DNA of 64,000 bases from Paenibacillus sp. FSL H8-0548. GTDB lineage: Bacteria > Bacillota > Bacilli > Paenibacillales > Paenibacillaceae. Positions within the stretch are counted from its first letter, which is position 1; each line of letters opens with the position of its first letter. The translations under genes were made by a program, and so were the position numbers. Positions 43,793 through 52,852 of this stretch are shown piece by piece. The DNA lies in the NCBI RefSeq assembly GCF_038630985.1, contig NZ_CP152049.1, positions 5,104,501-5,168,500 of the forward strand. The letters run 5' to 3'. Below the pieces are notes generated by a model. The model was not told the DNA's origin. It did no database searches and saw only the letters and a program-made list of their open reading frames with translations.

Positions 43793-44677
43793 TTAATCGG
43801 TTACTTCTACTGACTTTTGTTGGCCGGACTTCCATTCCACTATGCTTTTCACGATCAAAGTAACGACCGCAAGCATAACTAGCAAGGAAGCAACGGCGAA
43901 TGAAGCCGAGAATTGATACTCATTGTACAAAATCTCAATATGCAGCGGCAGCGTATTCGTTTCTCCGCGAATATGGCCTGAAACGACCGACACAGCGCCA
44001 AATTCGCCCATTGCACGAGCATTACATAAGATTACGCCGTACAATAATCCCCATTTGATATTAGGCAAGGTTACCTTCCAAAAGATTTGCCAGCCCTTAG
44101 CGCCTAAGCTCGCGGCTGCTTCCTCCTCTTGGACACCTTGTGCCTGCATAAGCGGAATAAGCTCACGGGCTACAAAAGGAACGGTAACGAACACGGTGGC
44201 AAGCACGATACCCGGAACAGCGAATATGATCTGAATGCCCCGCTCATCGAGCCAAGGTCCGAGAAAGCCTTGTGCGCCAAACAGCAGCACATAAATCAAG
44301 CCCGAAATGACTGGCGACACAGCGAATGGCAAATCGATTAATGTTATCAAAATATTTTTGCCGCGAAAACGAAATTTGCTTATGGCCCAAGCGGCTGCCA
44401 CGCCAAAAACCGTATTGACAGGAACAGCGACCAAGGCAACGATCAATGTAAGTTTAAGTGCCGATAAAGCATCGGGCTCCGTAATAGCGGCGATGTATAC
44501 GCCTACGCCCTTCTTAAAGGCTTCAATGAACACCGATGCCAGCGGCAGCAGCACGACGAGTGCTAGAAACAGCAGCGCAATTCCAATTAATATCCATTGT
44601 ACAGGAGCAGACTCTGTAACATGTTTCGGGCGTTTCGATGCTTCATTATTGGTATGAACCGTAATTGCTCCAGCCAT
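43793..44677 (-). CDS. cysW: Sulfate/thiosulfate ABC transporter permease CysW
   Basis: 294 residues, six TM helices. The permease EAA motif is visible near the centre of the C-terminal half ([31 protein letters not shown]). It pairs with CysT to form the channel; energy comes from a CysA-type ATPase that is not encoded here. It is located 18 nt after cysT. Confidence 0.92.
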   Translation of the reverse strand: MAGAITVHTNNEASKRPKHVTESAPVQWILIGIALLFLALVVLLPLASVFIEAFKKGVGVYIAAITEPDALSALKLTLIVALVAVPVNTVFGVAAAWAISKFRFRGKNILITLIDLPFAVSPVISGLIYVLLFGAQGFLGPWLDERGIQIIFAVPGIVLATVFVTVPFVARELIPLMQAQGVQEEEAAASLGAKGWQIFWKVTLPNIKWGLLYGVILCNARAMGEFGAVSVVSGHIRGETNTLPLHIEILYNEYQFSASFAVASLLVMLAVVTLIVKSIVEWKSGQQKSVEVTD

Positions 44678-44695
44678 AGTGATGATGCTCCCTTC

Positions 44696-45529
44696 TTAGT
44701 CCGATACTGTGCGGCGATTCATTCGCCACTGCAGCAAATTAATGACTAGCAGCATGAGGAAGGAAACAACCAGCATAACGAGAGCAATGGCAGTAGCACC
44801 CGCATAATCGTACTGCTCCAACTTCGTCATAATAAGCAGCGGCGTAATCTCTGTCTTGAGGGGCATATTGCCGGAAATGAAGACGACCGAGCCGTACTCT
44901 CCGATGCCTCTTGCAAATGCCAGCGCAAAGCCGGTTAAGAGTGCTGGCATGAGCTCAGGCAATATGACCTTCCAGAAGGTTCGCAGCCGATAGGCGCCAA
45001 GCATAACTGCCGCTTCCTCCGTCTCCTTCTCCATATCCTGCAGCACCGGCTGCACAGTACGAACGACAAACGGAAGACCTATAAAGATTAGGGCTATCGT
45101 AATTCCGATTGGAGTGTACGCAACCTTAACGCCTAATGGAGCGAGCAACGAGCCTACCCATCCGTTTGGGGCATAAATAGCCGTTAAGGCTATGCCTGCT
45201 ACTGCTGTTGGCAGTGCAAAGGGCAAATCTACAAGGCTGTCAATGATCTTCTTTCCCGGAAACCGATAACGCACCAGCACCCATGCGATCAATAGGCCGA
45301 ACACGGCATTAACCAGCCCTGCAAAAAAAGCGGTAAAGAAACTGATCCGATAGGACGCAACGACACGCGCATTCGTAATCGTACTCCAAAACTCGGACCA
45401 AGTGAGCTCTGTCGTTTTGAAAAAAACGGCAGTCAGCGGAATCAGAACGATGAGGCTCAGGTAGAACAATGTAAATCCTAGTGATATGCCAAAACCCGGA
45501 AGAACGTTACGGGACTTGGAACCTTTCAT
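44696..45529 (-). CDS. cysT: Sulfate/thiosulfate ABC transporter permease CysT
   Basis: 277 residues, six TM helices, with the EAA motif [30 protein letters not shown]. It has the [23 protein letters not shown] segment typical of CysT/CysU. It is encoded 34 nt downstream of the binding protein. Confidence 0.92.
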   Translation of the reverse strand: MKGSKSRNVLPGFGISLGFTLFYLSLIVLIPLTAVFFKTTELTWSEFWSTITNARVVASYRISFFTAFFAGLVNAVFGLLIAWVLVRYRFPGKKIIDSLVDLPFALPTAVAGIALTAIYAPNGWVGSLLAPLGVKVAYTPIGITIALIFIGLPFVVRTVQPVLQDMEKETEEAAVMLGAYRLRTFWKVILPELMPALLTGFALAFARGIGEYGSVVFISGNMPLKTEITPLLIMTKLEQYDYAGATAIALVMLVVSFLMLLVINLLQWRMNRRTVSD

Positions 45530-45563
45530 GTGAAGTCAGCCCCAATCTTGTTCAATTCGCATA

Positions 45564-46670
45564 TTATGAGCCAGGTGTATAGATTTTATCGAATACCCCA
45601 TCGTCAGCAAAATGCTTCGTTTGCGCTTCTTCCCAGCCGCCAAAGTCTTTGTCGATTGTAAGCAGCTCAAGCGTTTTAAACTGTTCTGTATACTTTGCTG
45701 CCACTGCTTCAGAAATCGGACGGTAGTAGTTTTCAGCGGCAATTTCTTGACCTTCCTCTGTATAGAGGTATTTCAAGTAAGCCTCGGCAACTTCACGAGT
45801 ACCACGGCTATCAACCACCTTGTCAACAACAGCTACCGGCGGCTCTGCCAAAATGCTCAGCGATGGATATACAATTTCAAATTTATCTGGTCCAAGCTCA
45901 TTAATGGAAAGGAATGCTTCATTCTCCCATGCAAGCAACACATCGCCAATTCCGCGTTCTACGAAAGTAGTTGTTGATCCGCGTGCGCCGGAATCGAGCA
46001 CTGGCACATTCTTGAACAGAGCAGCAACAAACTCCTGTGCTTTCGCTTCATCGTTGCCGTTTTGCTTCAAAGCATAGCCCCATGCAGCCAAGTAGTTCCA
46101 GCGTGCACCGCCTGAGGTTTTCGGATTAGGCGTTATGACCTCAACTTTATCCTGGATCAGATCATTCCAATCCTTAATTCCTTTCGGATTTCCTTTGCGA
46201 ACAAGAAATACGATAGTGGATGTATAGGGTGCGCTGTTATGCTCGAATTGGGACTGCCAATCAGCCTTGATCAAGCCAGGCTCTACAATAGCGTCGATAT
46301 CATAGCCAAGAGCGAGCGTTACAACATCCGCTTTCAGACCATCGATAACTGCGCGGCCTTGCTTGCCAGATCCGCCATGCGATTGCTTGATAGTAACGTC
46401 TTGACCTGTCTCAGCCTTCCAATGCTTCGAGAAAGCGTCGTTAAATGCTACGTAAAGCTCACGAGTTGGATCATACGATACATTGAGCAGCTCCACTGGA
46501 GGCTTAGGCTCTTCTTTTACCGGTGCATCCGTTGCTGCTGTATTTGTTGCCGCAGGTTTATTCGTTTGTTTGTTTGATGAATTATTGCCTCCTTGACCGC
46601 AAGCAGCCAAAACAAGCACCAAAGCCAATAGGATAACGACCGAACGAATATAAGACACTTTTTTCAACAT
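45564..46670 (-). CDS. sbp: Sulfate-binding lipoprotein of the ABC transporter
   Basis: About 368 residues. A signal peptide ends in the lipobox LVLAACGQ, so the mature protein is a lipoprotein with an N-terminal Cys. An Asn/Ala/Thr/Pro-rich linker precedes the sulfate-binding fold, with [42 protein letters not shown] and [21 protein letters not shown] lies about 8 nt upstream of ATG 46670; an ATG three codons earlier is too close to it. It is the first gene of the operon. Confidence 0.95.
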   Translation of the reverse strand: MLKKVSYIRSVVILLALVLVLAACGQGGNNSSNKQTNKPAATNTAATDAPVKEEPKPPVELLNVSYDPTRELYVAFNDAFSKHWKAETGQDVTIKQSHGGSGKQGRAVIDGLKADVVTLALGYDIDAIVEPGLIKADWQSQFEHNSAPYTSTIVFLVRKGNPKGIKDWNDLIQDKVEVITPNPKTSGGARWNYLAAWGYALKQNGNDEAKAQEFVAALFKNVPVLDSGARGSTTTFVERGIGDVLLAWENEAFLSINELGPDKFEIVYPSLSILAEPPVAVVDKVVDSRGTREVAEAYLKYLYTEEGQEIAAENYYRPISEAVAAKYTEQFKTLELLTIDKDFGGWEEAQTKHFADDGVFDKIYTPGS

Positions 46671-46785
46671 TCCATACACCCCTTTTGATTTTTACAGGCT
46701 AATAAGAAACACTTGCACATCTGTACTAAACGTCTTTTGCGTGCTTCTTCCAAAATTGGTGTTTACTCCGGTTCGTCCGGTCGGA

Positions 46786-46814
46786 AACCACTAATCCTAC
46801 CCGTTTAGTTGGTT
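46786..46814. promoter_or_regulatory. Operator-like dyad at the sulfate operon start site
   Basis: AACCACTAA (46786-46794) and TTAGTTGGTT (46805-46814) form an inverted repeat with one bulged base. It overlaps the predicted transcription start. The factor may be CymR- or CysL-like, but the known consensus is not matched exactly. Confidence 0.45.
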
Positions 46815-46822
46815 ATGAAAGA

Positions 46823-46852
46823 ATCTTACCAGCGCTCCCCATATACTGTCAA
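46823..46852 (-). promoter_or_regulatory. Predicted promoter of the sulfate uptake operon
   Basis: Minus-strand TTGACA (46852-46847), an 18-nt spacer and TAAGAT (46828-46823). It gives a 5' leader of about 145 nt. Confidence 0.65.
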
Positions 46853-47036
46853 TACTTAATTTCAAAAAAATGATAAGTTTGATAAGATCGCCTTATAATC
46901 TAGCTAAATTAGCTTACTTTTGCGTAACATCACTAAACTTGTTCGTATTTCCCATTCATTTGGAAGCCCTTTCATCCGTTGCGGAATAAAGAAGCTGATT
47001 TTTATTTATGAATATTAGGGTGCGATCATCTCTGAT

Positions 47037-47107
47037 AAAACAATAATAGCTCTGGTTAGACAGATCCTTATAAGCAGGATTCTGCCAACCAAAGCTATTG
47101 TTGTTTT
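47037..47107 (-). terminator. dnaB-dnaI terminator
   Basis: A long hairpin of about 30 bp, AACAATAATAGCTCTGGTT...ATCCT against AGGAT...AACCAAAGCTATTGTTGTT with a few mismatches. It begins at the dnaI stop codon and ends in TTTT on the minus strand. Confidence 0.75.
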
Positions 47108-48066
47108 TATTTACGTCCACGCTTATTCTCGCCTTTTACCATAACAACCTCTACATAGGGGCGTATACGATCCATCAGCCTTTGTCCCTTATGCTGCTCA
47201 TCGCCGTCCTTGCTCGTGAAGCTGAAATGCTTCTCCAGCGCATCCAACTCGTAATTCGATGTGTAAAAAGTCGGCTTTCGCTGCATCCGATAATTCAAAA
47301 TTGCGCCAAGCACGTGATCCCTAACCCAAGGGTTCAAATTTTCCGCCCCCATATCATCAAAGATAAGCAGATCGGTCTCCTTCATCATCTCGACGGTTTC
47401 CTTCAGCTTACCCGGCTCATGCATCAGCGACTTCAAATCCTCAACAAAATCAGGCATATAGACGATTACGCCAGAGTAACCGGCTTTGGCCAGCTCGTGC
47501 AGCAGGTAGCACATCAGATAAGTCTTGCCTGTTCCGAAGCGTCCCGCCAAATACAAGCCTTCTTCTTGCAAGCCATTCTCTTTTGTTCGATCAATATAAC
47601 GAAGGATCTGACCAACAGCCTTTGTTCGCTCTTTGTCACTTTCCAAGATCTCGTCCAAGGAGTAGCCGCGCTGCAGCGCCTTCTCATCAATATAGAAGCT
47701 GCGCACACGGCTGCGGATCTGATTTTCGGTTTGACGGGCATTGAATTTTTTACAGGCTACCTTGCGGTCATTTAGCTGCGTAAGGCCATTTAACGTTTCC
47801 GAGCTCAGCAATGTATAATGTCCCTCAAAATCATTCGGGCATAGATCAAGCCCTGGACAATTCGTACAATTGCGATATTCTGTTACATATTGATACACAC
47901 GGTTCAAATTCAGACGGATCGTCTGATTATCCAAATCCGGATATTTTAATTTCAGCTTCTCGACAAGCGGATCTGCAAGCAGTTCAGTCAGCTTATGCTC
48001 CGCTTGCTCTGTAATGGCTTTGCCCGACGGCCAAGCCTTCAGCAAATCGCCCATGGATTCCATCAT
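47107..48066 (-). CDS. dnaI: Primosomal protein DnaI (helicase loader)
   Basis: 319 residues. The N-terminal domain has a Cys/His zinc site (CTNCPGLDLCPNDFEGH) that binds the DnaB-type helicase (DnaC in Bacillus). The AAA+ domain has Walker A GRFGTGKT and Walker B LLIFDDMG. It loads the replicative helicase at oriC and restart forks. It starts 15 nt after dnaB. In B. subtilis ytxC and thrS follow; here they do not. Confidence 0.95.
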   Translation of the reverse strand: MMESMGDLLKAWPSGKAITEQAEHKLTELLADPLVEKLKLKYPDLDNQTIRLNLNRVYQYVTEYRNCTNCPGLDLCPNDFEGHYTLLSSETLNGLTQLNDRKVACKKFNARQTENQIRSRVRSFYIDEKALQRGYSLDEILESDKERTKAVGQILRYIDRTKENGLQEEGLYLAGRFGTGKTYLMCYLLHELAKAGYSGVIVYMPDFVEDLKSLMHEPGKLKETVEMMKETDLLIFDDMGAENLNPWVRDHVLGAILNYRMQRKPTFYTSNYELDALEKHFSFTSKDGDEQHKGQRLMDRIRPYVEVVMVKGENKRGRK

Positions 48067-48081
48067 CTGCCCACACCGCCT

Positions 48082-49617
48082 CTATCCTTTGCCTTCTAAT
48101 TTGCGCGCCAGCTTGCGGAGCTCTTCCAACTCATCAGCCGAAACCTCCGAAGACGCATGATCCTCCTGTACGATCGGGATCGAAGGCTTGCGCGAGGTGC
48201 CACGATTGCCGCCTCCGCTGCGCACACCGCCCTTGGCACTGTTATAACCACCGCCGGCATAGCTGAGCGCCGCTTCCTTGCGGCGCTCCTTGTCCTGCTC
48301 GACCTGCGCTTGCTCACGCACATAGATGACAGCCTTCTCGAAATTATCGATTTGTTTAACGAGCATATTCGAGGCTACCGCATCCAGAAAAGTTTTCGTC
48401 ACACGCTGTGCATCATTTGCTCCAATTACATAATGAATGAGTACATTTATAACAGGTCCTGCTAATTTATAATTAAGATCAATGCGTTCGAATACTCTCT
48501 CGATCCAATCTGGAATCGCTCCTGGAAAGAATCGCTGCAAAAACCGGGTATGCGGCTCATTTCTCATCAGCATATTGTACTGCTGAACATCGCAGCGTCC
48601 AAGCAGCTGATTAGGCACTTCCAAATAATGCTGCTCCTGCACTTCAAATTCTTCGGTTAATTCATCAGAATCAGCAGGCTCCTCATTTGCCTTAACTTGA
48701 ATGCGCGAAAGCTTGCGCTGCTGCTCGCCCTCCCGCTTCTTATCCTGCCGATAAAATTGATTGGCACGCAATTGAAGCTCATCAATATTAAGCGCTCCGC
48801 TCTCACTAAAAATACCGTCCTCATCAAGCAATCGACAAATATCTACAACCGTTAAATTGTATTTGTACGCCACGTAGTTCACCTGCGAGAGCTGCTCTTC
48901 GTCGCTCCTTAGACGCTCAACGAATCTGCGATTCGCTGAATTGCGAGGAAAACGCAAAATAATTTCCCCATAGGGTATGCCCGCTGTCGCTTGTACAGGT
49001 CTTGCAGAAGCTTGACGTGAAGGTGCAACCTCGGTGAGCGCCTGCTCAAGCTCATCATCTACCGATTGCATATTAAGCTTAAACAGCTCGTAGAAGGGCA
49101 CAGATATATCTTCTTTCGTCAGCTGTGAACCTGCGAGCTCATCGGGTTCATTTGAGCCAAAGGATTCCCGCAGCGATATGACCGCATACTTCCCTACCTT
49201 ATCGCGCAGCAGCATCGTCAAATGCATATTGCGAAAAAATTCTGACGGCGATAAAGGCTGTGCAAGCTCGTATTCATATATAACATCTGCATTTTCAGGC
49301 ACACCTAGTCTTGATGTTTGAAGAAGACCTACCGCCTCGAGCTTCGAAGCCTGCTCAATCAGATGCTTGCGGCCGCGCTCGTTCATCTCCAGCCCAAGTC
49401 CGAGAAACAGCTTTCGCTGCGGTTCTATAGAAGAATAACCTGACGTGCCCTCAGCAATTCCGTGATAAAGCTGCTGGTAAAAAGCGACTGCAAAAGCACC
49501 AATCATCGGTTGATAGATTAGCGACATCATTTTGTAGTCCAAGCTGCTTAGCGAAAAATCACGAAATATGTAATATCGATGATGTTCCGTATATTGCAAT
49601 ATATTATTGATGCGCAT
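48082..49617 (-). CDS. dnaB: Replication initiation and membrane attachment protein DnaB
   Basis: About 511 residues. An N-terminal DnaB-I winged helix-like domain (MRINNILQYTEHHRYYIF, SLDYKMMSLIYQPMIGAFAV) and a C-terminal DnaD-like domain (about 350-450) bind DNA during primosome assembly at oriC. ATG 49617 has GGAG 8 nt upstream; the longer start at 49644 has none. A Gly/Ser/Arg-rich linker lies near residue 465-490. Confidence 0.93.
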   Translation of the reverse strand: MRINNILQYTEHHRYYIFRDFSLSSLDYKMMSLIYQPMIGAFAVAFYQQLYHGIAEGTSGYSSIEPQRKLFLGLGLEMNERGRKHLIEQASKLEAVGLLQTSRLGVPENADVIYEYELAQPLSPSEFFRNMHLTMLLRDKVGKYAVISLRESFGSNEPDELAGSQLTKEDISVPFYELFKLNMQSVDDELEQALTEVAPSRQASARPVQATAGIPYGEIILRFPRNSANRRFVERLRSDEEQLSQVNYVAYKYNLTVVDICRLLDEDGIFSESGALNIDELQLRANQFYRQDKKREGEQQRKLSRIQVKANEEPADSDELTEEFEVQEQHYLEVPNQLLGRCDVQQYNMLMRNEPHTRFLQRFFPGAIPDWIERVFERIDLNYKLAGPVINVLIHYVIGANDAQRVTKTFLDAVASNMLVKQIDNFEKAVIYVREQAQVEQDKERRKEAALSYAGGGYNSAKGGVRSGGGNRGTSRKPSIPIVQEDHASSEVSADELEELRKLARKLEGKG

Positions 49618-49695
49618 AGCATCAGCTCCATCCTTTACTTTCATTCTATCATTTTAGCATAAAAACCTCGGTTCATGATGACTCAAAAAATAGAA

Positions 49696-49717
49696 AAATC
49701 CCCCGAATGAGGGATTT
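49696..49717 (-). terminator. Terminator of the YuiB-like gene
   Basis: AAATCCC/GGGATTT with an 8-nt loop, followed on the minus strand by T-rich sequence (TTTTTCTATTTTTT). Confidence 0.7.
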
Positions 49718-49722
49718 CCCGA

Positions 49723-50013
49723 TTAAAACATTTTGTAGCCGCCCTTGCGAAGCGCCTGAATGGCCCAGCCGCTCACATAAGCGCCGATCAGCGCTCCAAT
49801 GACGGGTATGTAGTCGATGACCGTGTAATGGGCGAAATTCTCTATCGTAGCTGTCGCTGAGTCATCCCACGGCGCCCAAATGCCTAGCGGGATCAAGACG
49901 AGAATAAATAAATATATTGGAAACCAAGTCGTTTTTAATAGCATATTCAGAATAAATCCAATACCAAACATCATAACTAAAAACAACACTGTCGCTATAA
50001 TTAATTGAAGCAT
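49723..50013 (-). CDS. yuiB: YuiB-like membrane protein
   Basis: 96 residues, about three TM helices (about 3-24, 31-48 and 69-88). It begins MLQLIIATVLFLVMMFGIGFILNMLLKTTW and resembles the Bacillus YuiB family, whose function is unknown. In B. subtilis yuiB is near yuiC; here the yuiC-like gene is 34 kb away. It is a single-gene unit with a terminator that begins in the last codons. Confidence 0.7.
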   Translation of the reverse strand: MLQLIIATVLFLVMMFGIGFILNMLLKTTWFPIYLFILVLIPLGIWAPWDDSATATIENFAHYTVIDYIPVIGALIGAYVSGWAIQALRKGGYKMF

Positions 50014-50177
50014 TCGAACTTCCCTCCTCAGACTCTCGTTTATTAGTTTAATTAATGGTTAAGAGGAAGTCAATTGGCCGCGGGCAAATGTCACAAGACC
50101 GCCATTTGCTCAGCTCACCCTGATTACGATACAATGAGGGCAGCATCATTATCGAGCTTGAAAGGAGCATTAATTCA

Positions 50178-50924
50178 ATGAGTGAAGCAGCACAAACATT
50201 AGAAGGCTGGTACGCGCTGCATGATTTCCGCAGCATCGACTGGACCGCTTGGCGATTGGCTGATGAAAGCGAGCGCAGCCGCGCGCAGGACGAGCTGCAA
50301 TCATTCCTGCAGCAATGGGCAGCCGTAGAAGAAAATAAAGAAGGCAGTACAGCTGTCTATTCCATTGTAGGACAGAAGGCTGATTTTGTATTCATGCATT
50401 TGCGTGAAACGCTGGAGGAGCTAAACGCGATTGAGACGGCCTTCAACAAAACAACCTTCGCAAGCTTCACCTACCCTGTGCACTCCTATGTAAGCATCGT
50501 GGAGCTTAGCAACTACATGGCACAGCCAGGCACTGATCCGTTGCAAAATCCGGACATCATCGCAAGGTTGAAGCCTACGCTGCCTAAAGCGAAGCATATC
50601 TGCTTCTATCCAATGAACAAGCGGCGCGATGGACAAGACAACTGGTACATGCTTGCAATGGACGAGCGCAAGACGCTTATGCGCAGCCATGGCATGATTG
50701 GCCGTACTTACGCAGGCAAGGTTAAACAAATCATTACCGGCTCTGTCGGCTTCGACAACTGGGAATGGGGCGTTACGCTGTTTGCAGACGATGCACTGCA
50801 ATTCAAAAAGCTGATCTATGAAATGCGATTTGATGAAGTGAGCGCGCGCTATGCGGACTTCGGCGAGTTTTATGTCGGAAATATTTTGGACAGCGAGAAG
50901 TTTTCTGCTTTGCTTGCACTATAG
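50178..50924 (+). CDS. hemQ: Coproheme decarboxylase (HemQ/ChdC)
   Basis: 248 residues, chlorite-dismutase fold. It converts coproheme III to haem b in the Gram-positive haem pathway. The proximal haem His is in [14 protein letters not shown], and the redox-active Tyr in FYPMNKRR. The distal Arg of true chlorite dismutase is not expected here, and the [12 protein letters not shown] start is typical of HemQ. A ribosome site GAAAGGAGC precedes ATG 50178. A terminator hairpin follows at 50959-50995. Confidence 0.95.
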   Translation: MSEAAQTLEGWYALHDFRSIDWTAWRLADESERSRAQDELQSFLQQWAAVEENKEGSTAVYSIVGQKADFVFMHLRETLEELNAIETAFNKTTFASFTYPVHSYVSIVELSNYMAQPGTDPLQNPDIIARLKPTLPKAKHICFYPMNKRRDGQDNWYMLAMDERKTLMRSHGMIGRTYAGKVKQIITGSVGFDNWEWGVTLFADDALQFKKLIYEMRFDEVSARYADFGEFYVGNILDSEKFSALLAL

Positions 50925-50958
50925 AAACTGCTGCCTCCCTTTTTTAGAAAAGGGTAGT

Positions 50959-50995
50959 AAGCTCGCTATTAGTGGATTAAAGTAGAGCTTTTTTT
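50959..50995 (+). terminator. hemQ terminator
   Basis: AAGCTC (50959-50964) pairs with GAGCTT (50985-50990) across a 20-nt loop and is followed by TTTTT. Confidence 0.5.
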
Positions 50996-50997
50996 AA

Positions 50998-51012
50998 AAA
51001 ATGGCGGTGCAG
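50998..51012 (-). terminator. Left half of a terminator split by the IS element
   Basis: AAAATGGCGGTGCAG; its perfect complement lies at 52696-52710, on the far side of the IS. Joined, they would form a 15-bp stem with a 7-nt loop and a T-run on the minus strand, the expected terminator of the ABC operon. Confidence 0.7.
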
Positions 51013-51067
51013 TTCATTCCTGTGAACTGCGCCCCGTCAAGTAGACAGTACAAAAAATAAAAGTTAG

Positions 51068-51982
51068 TTAAGCGGCCTTTGTCCTGAATTCCATGGGACT
51101 GAGGCCGTTTAGTTTTGCCTGAAACCGTTCATTATTGTAAAAGTGAATGTAGTCATCGATATCCTTCTTTAGTTCCTCATATGTGTGATAGGTATGCAAA
51201 TAATACTTTTCACATTTCAGGGTCCCCCAGAAAGATTCCATCGGACCGTTATCAATGCAACGGCCCACTCGGGACATACTCTGCGTCATTTCAGCCTTGT
51301 CCAGCATTTCTTTAAACCGCAGTGACGTGTACTGGTAACCACGGTCGCTATGAATCATAGGTTTGCTATGAGGTGCTGCCTGCAAAGCCAACTCCAACGT
51401 TTGAAAGACGAGAGGATTATTATTCGAGTGACCGAGTACATAGGAAACAATCGATTTATCATTAAGATCGAGGATGGCGCTTAAATAAGCCTTCTGGCTA
51501 TGGCCAAACTTAAACTCCGTGACATCCGTAACCCACTTTTCATTCGGCGCTTCCGCTTGAAAGTTGCGGTTAAGCACGTTTTCAGCTACTTGCTGCGGCG
51601 TAGAACGATTATACTTCTTTTTCTTTCTGCGGATGACAGACTGGATCCCCTTAATTCTCATCAGTCTTTGCACTCGCTTATGATTAATCGGATGTGGCCA
51701 TTCTCGACGCATATGCAACGTTAATTGTCGGTAACCAAAGGTACCCTCAACCTTCTCGTACAAAGACATCATTATCTCCGTCAGCTCTCTGTTCTCCACC
51801 TCACGTGTACTAGGTGTTCGATTAAGCCACTTGTAATAGCTCGACCTCGGAATCCCAGCAACGCTGCATAAGAGCTGTATGGTTATTGACTCCGTTTGCT
51901 GGATGGCTTGAATGGCAAGGTAGATGTTCTCTTGTCGGTGTTGGCTTAAGGTCGCCCCCTTTCGAACTCCTGTAACTTTTTT
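51068..51982 (-). CDS. IS3-family transposase OrfB (DDE integrase core)
   Basis: About 305 codons counted from the frameshift site. The DDE triad is visible: Asp in WVTDVTEFKF, Asp in MIHSDRGYQY and Glu in PMESFWGTLK. The HTH/linker region VEGTFGYRQLTLHMRREW is typical. It has no start with a ribosome site of its own; it is expressed as OrfAB by -1 slippage at AAAAAAG (51982-51976). The frame is exactly consistent with that shift. Confidence 0.85.
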   Translation of the reverse strand, partial: KKVTGVRKGATLSQHRQENIYLAIQAIQQTESITIQLLCSVAGIPRSSYYKWLNRTPSTREVENRELTEIMMSLYEKVEGTFGYRQLTLHMRREWPHPINHKRVQRLMRIKGIQSVIRRKKKKYNRSTPQQVAENVLNRNFQAEAPNEKWVTDVTEFKFGHSQKAYLSAILDLNDKSIVSYVLGHSNNNPLVFQTLELALQAAPHSKPMIHSDRGYQYTSLRFKEMLDKAEMTQSMSRVGRCIDNGPMESFWGTLKCEKYYLHTYHTYEELKKDIDDYIHFYNNERFQAKLNGLSPMEFRTKAA

Positions 51983-52623
51983 AAGAAAGCATTCTCAGCC
52001 CGGAGTCGCTCGATTTCGTACCCCAGCTTCTTCATCGCGAGCTTTTGCTCATCAACTTCGGTTAACTCTTCAGGCGTCTTGGTACGCCCTCTACCATCTT
52101 GCAAAGCATCCTGGCCGCCCTCTGTATACTTTCTCATCCATCCGTACACTTGCTGGTAAGATACCTGGAAATACTTTGCTGTCTTCGTGTAGTCTTGTCC
52201 ATTCGCAAGGCAGTACAGTACAATGTCGATCCTCTCCTGCCATGTTGTCTTGCGTCCCGTGGTCATAGCTGTTGTTCCCCCTGTATAGGTTTTTAAGCTG
52301 CTATGACCATTATACTTATTAATCCAATGAAAGAGAGCTGCTCGACTAGCGATCCTGTACTTATCTATGACTTGGTTCTGCGACAACCCCCCGTTTAGAT
52401 AATCCATAACCGCTTGATGCTTAATTTCTTTGGAATAACTACGATTGTGTGTGCGGACCTCTAATCCCTCGTAACCGTATAACCGATAACGACGTTGCCA
52501 ATTTGCAAGCGTAGACATGGCACAGCCATACTTCTTAATAGCTGCCCTTACTCCAATGTGACCAGCTTCGATCTCTTGAAGGATAGCCAATTTTTCCGAG
52601 GCGTTCAGTTTATTTCTAGGCAT
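51946..52623 (-). CDS. IS3-family transposase OrfA (double HTH)
   Basis: 225 residues. There are two helix-turn-helix modules (about 8-60, KLAILQEIEAGHIGVRAAIKKYGCAMSTLANWQRRY, and 108-165, TTWQERIDIVLYCLANGQDY...VYGWMRKYTEGG), then a leucine-zipper-like region (VDEQKLAMKKLGYEIERLRAENAFLKKLQEF). It binds the IS ends and provides the DNA-binding part of the OrfAB transposase. Confidence 0.85.
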   Translation of the reverse strand: MPRNKLNASEKLAILQEIEAGHIGVRAAIKKYGCAMSTLANWQRRYRLYGYEGLEVRTHNRSYSKEIKHQAVMDYLNGGLSQNQVIDKYRIASRAALFHWINKYNGHSSLKTYTGGTTAMTTGRKTTWQERIDIVLYCLANGQDYTKTAKYFQVSYQQVYGWMRKYTEGGQDALQDGRGRTKTPEELTEVDEQKLAMKKLGYEIERLRAENAFLKKLQEFERGRP

Positions 52624-52695
52624 AAAAAATGCTCCCCCTACAGTAAACAGGCTTTAATTATTTCACCTGTCTACCGTATGGGGAGCATATCATTC

Positions 52696-52710
52696 CTGCA
52701 CCGCCATTTT
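52696..52710 (-). terminator. Right half of the split terminator
   Basis: CTGCACCGCCATTTT, the reverse complement of 50998-51012, lying just beyond the IS end and its flanking repeat. It is about 140 nt past the stop of the downstream ABC binding-protein gene. Confidence 0.7.
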
Positions 52711-52852
52711 CCTTTATTTATTCTCGGCTGCTTTCATAAGCAGATTATGGACAAGTGAAAGCCACCCGCCCGAATGACCATAACCCGCCGCTAATTGGAA
52801 CCAATAAGAGGGTACACTAGCCGAATTTATCGCTTTTGGCACACCCTCAGCA

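Larger units (their letters stand above)
51023..52692 (-). mobile_element. IS3-family (IS150-group) insertion sequence
   Basis: About 1670 bp with TG...CA ends. The left end TGAACTGCGCCCCGTCAAGT and the inverted right end share about 19 of 26 bases, including GTAGACAG. It encodes orfA and orfB, joined by a -1 frameshift at A6G. The direct repeat TTCCTG flanks it (51017-51022 and 52693-52698); because the IR ends are ambiguous by a few bases the duplication may be 3-6 bp. It lies inside a terminator hairpin. The element appears intact. Confidence 0.85.

Noticed and set aside
47098..47775. A 225-codon open frame on the + strand across dnaI
   Set aside because: It is fully antisense to dnaI, whose zinc and AAA+ motifs are clear; it has no ribosome site and its composition is that of a shadow frame.
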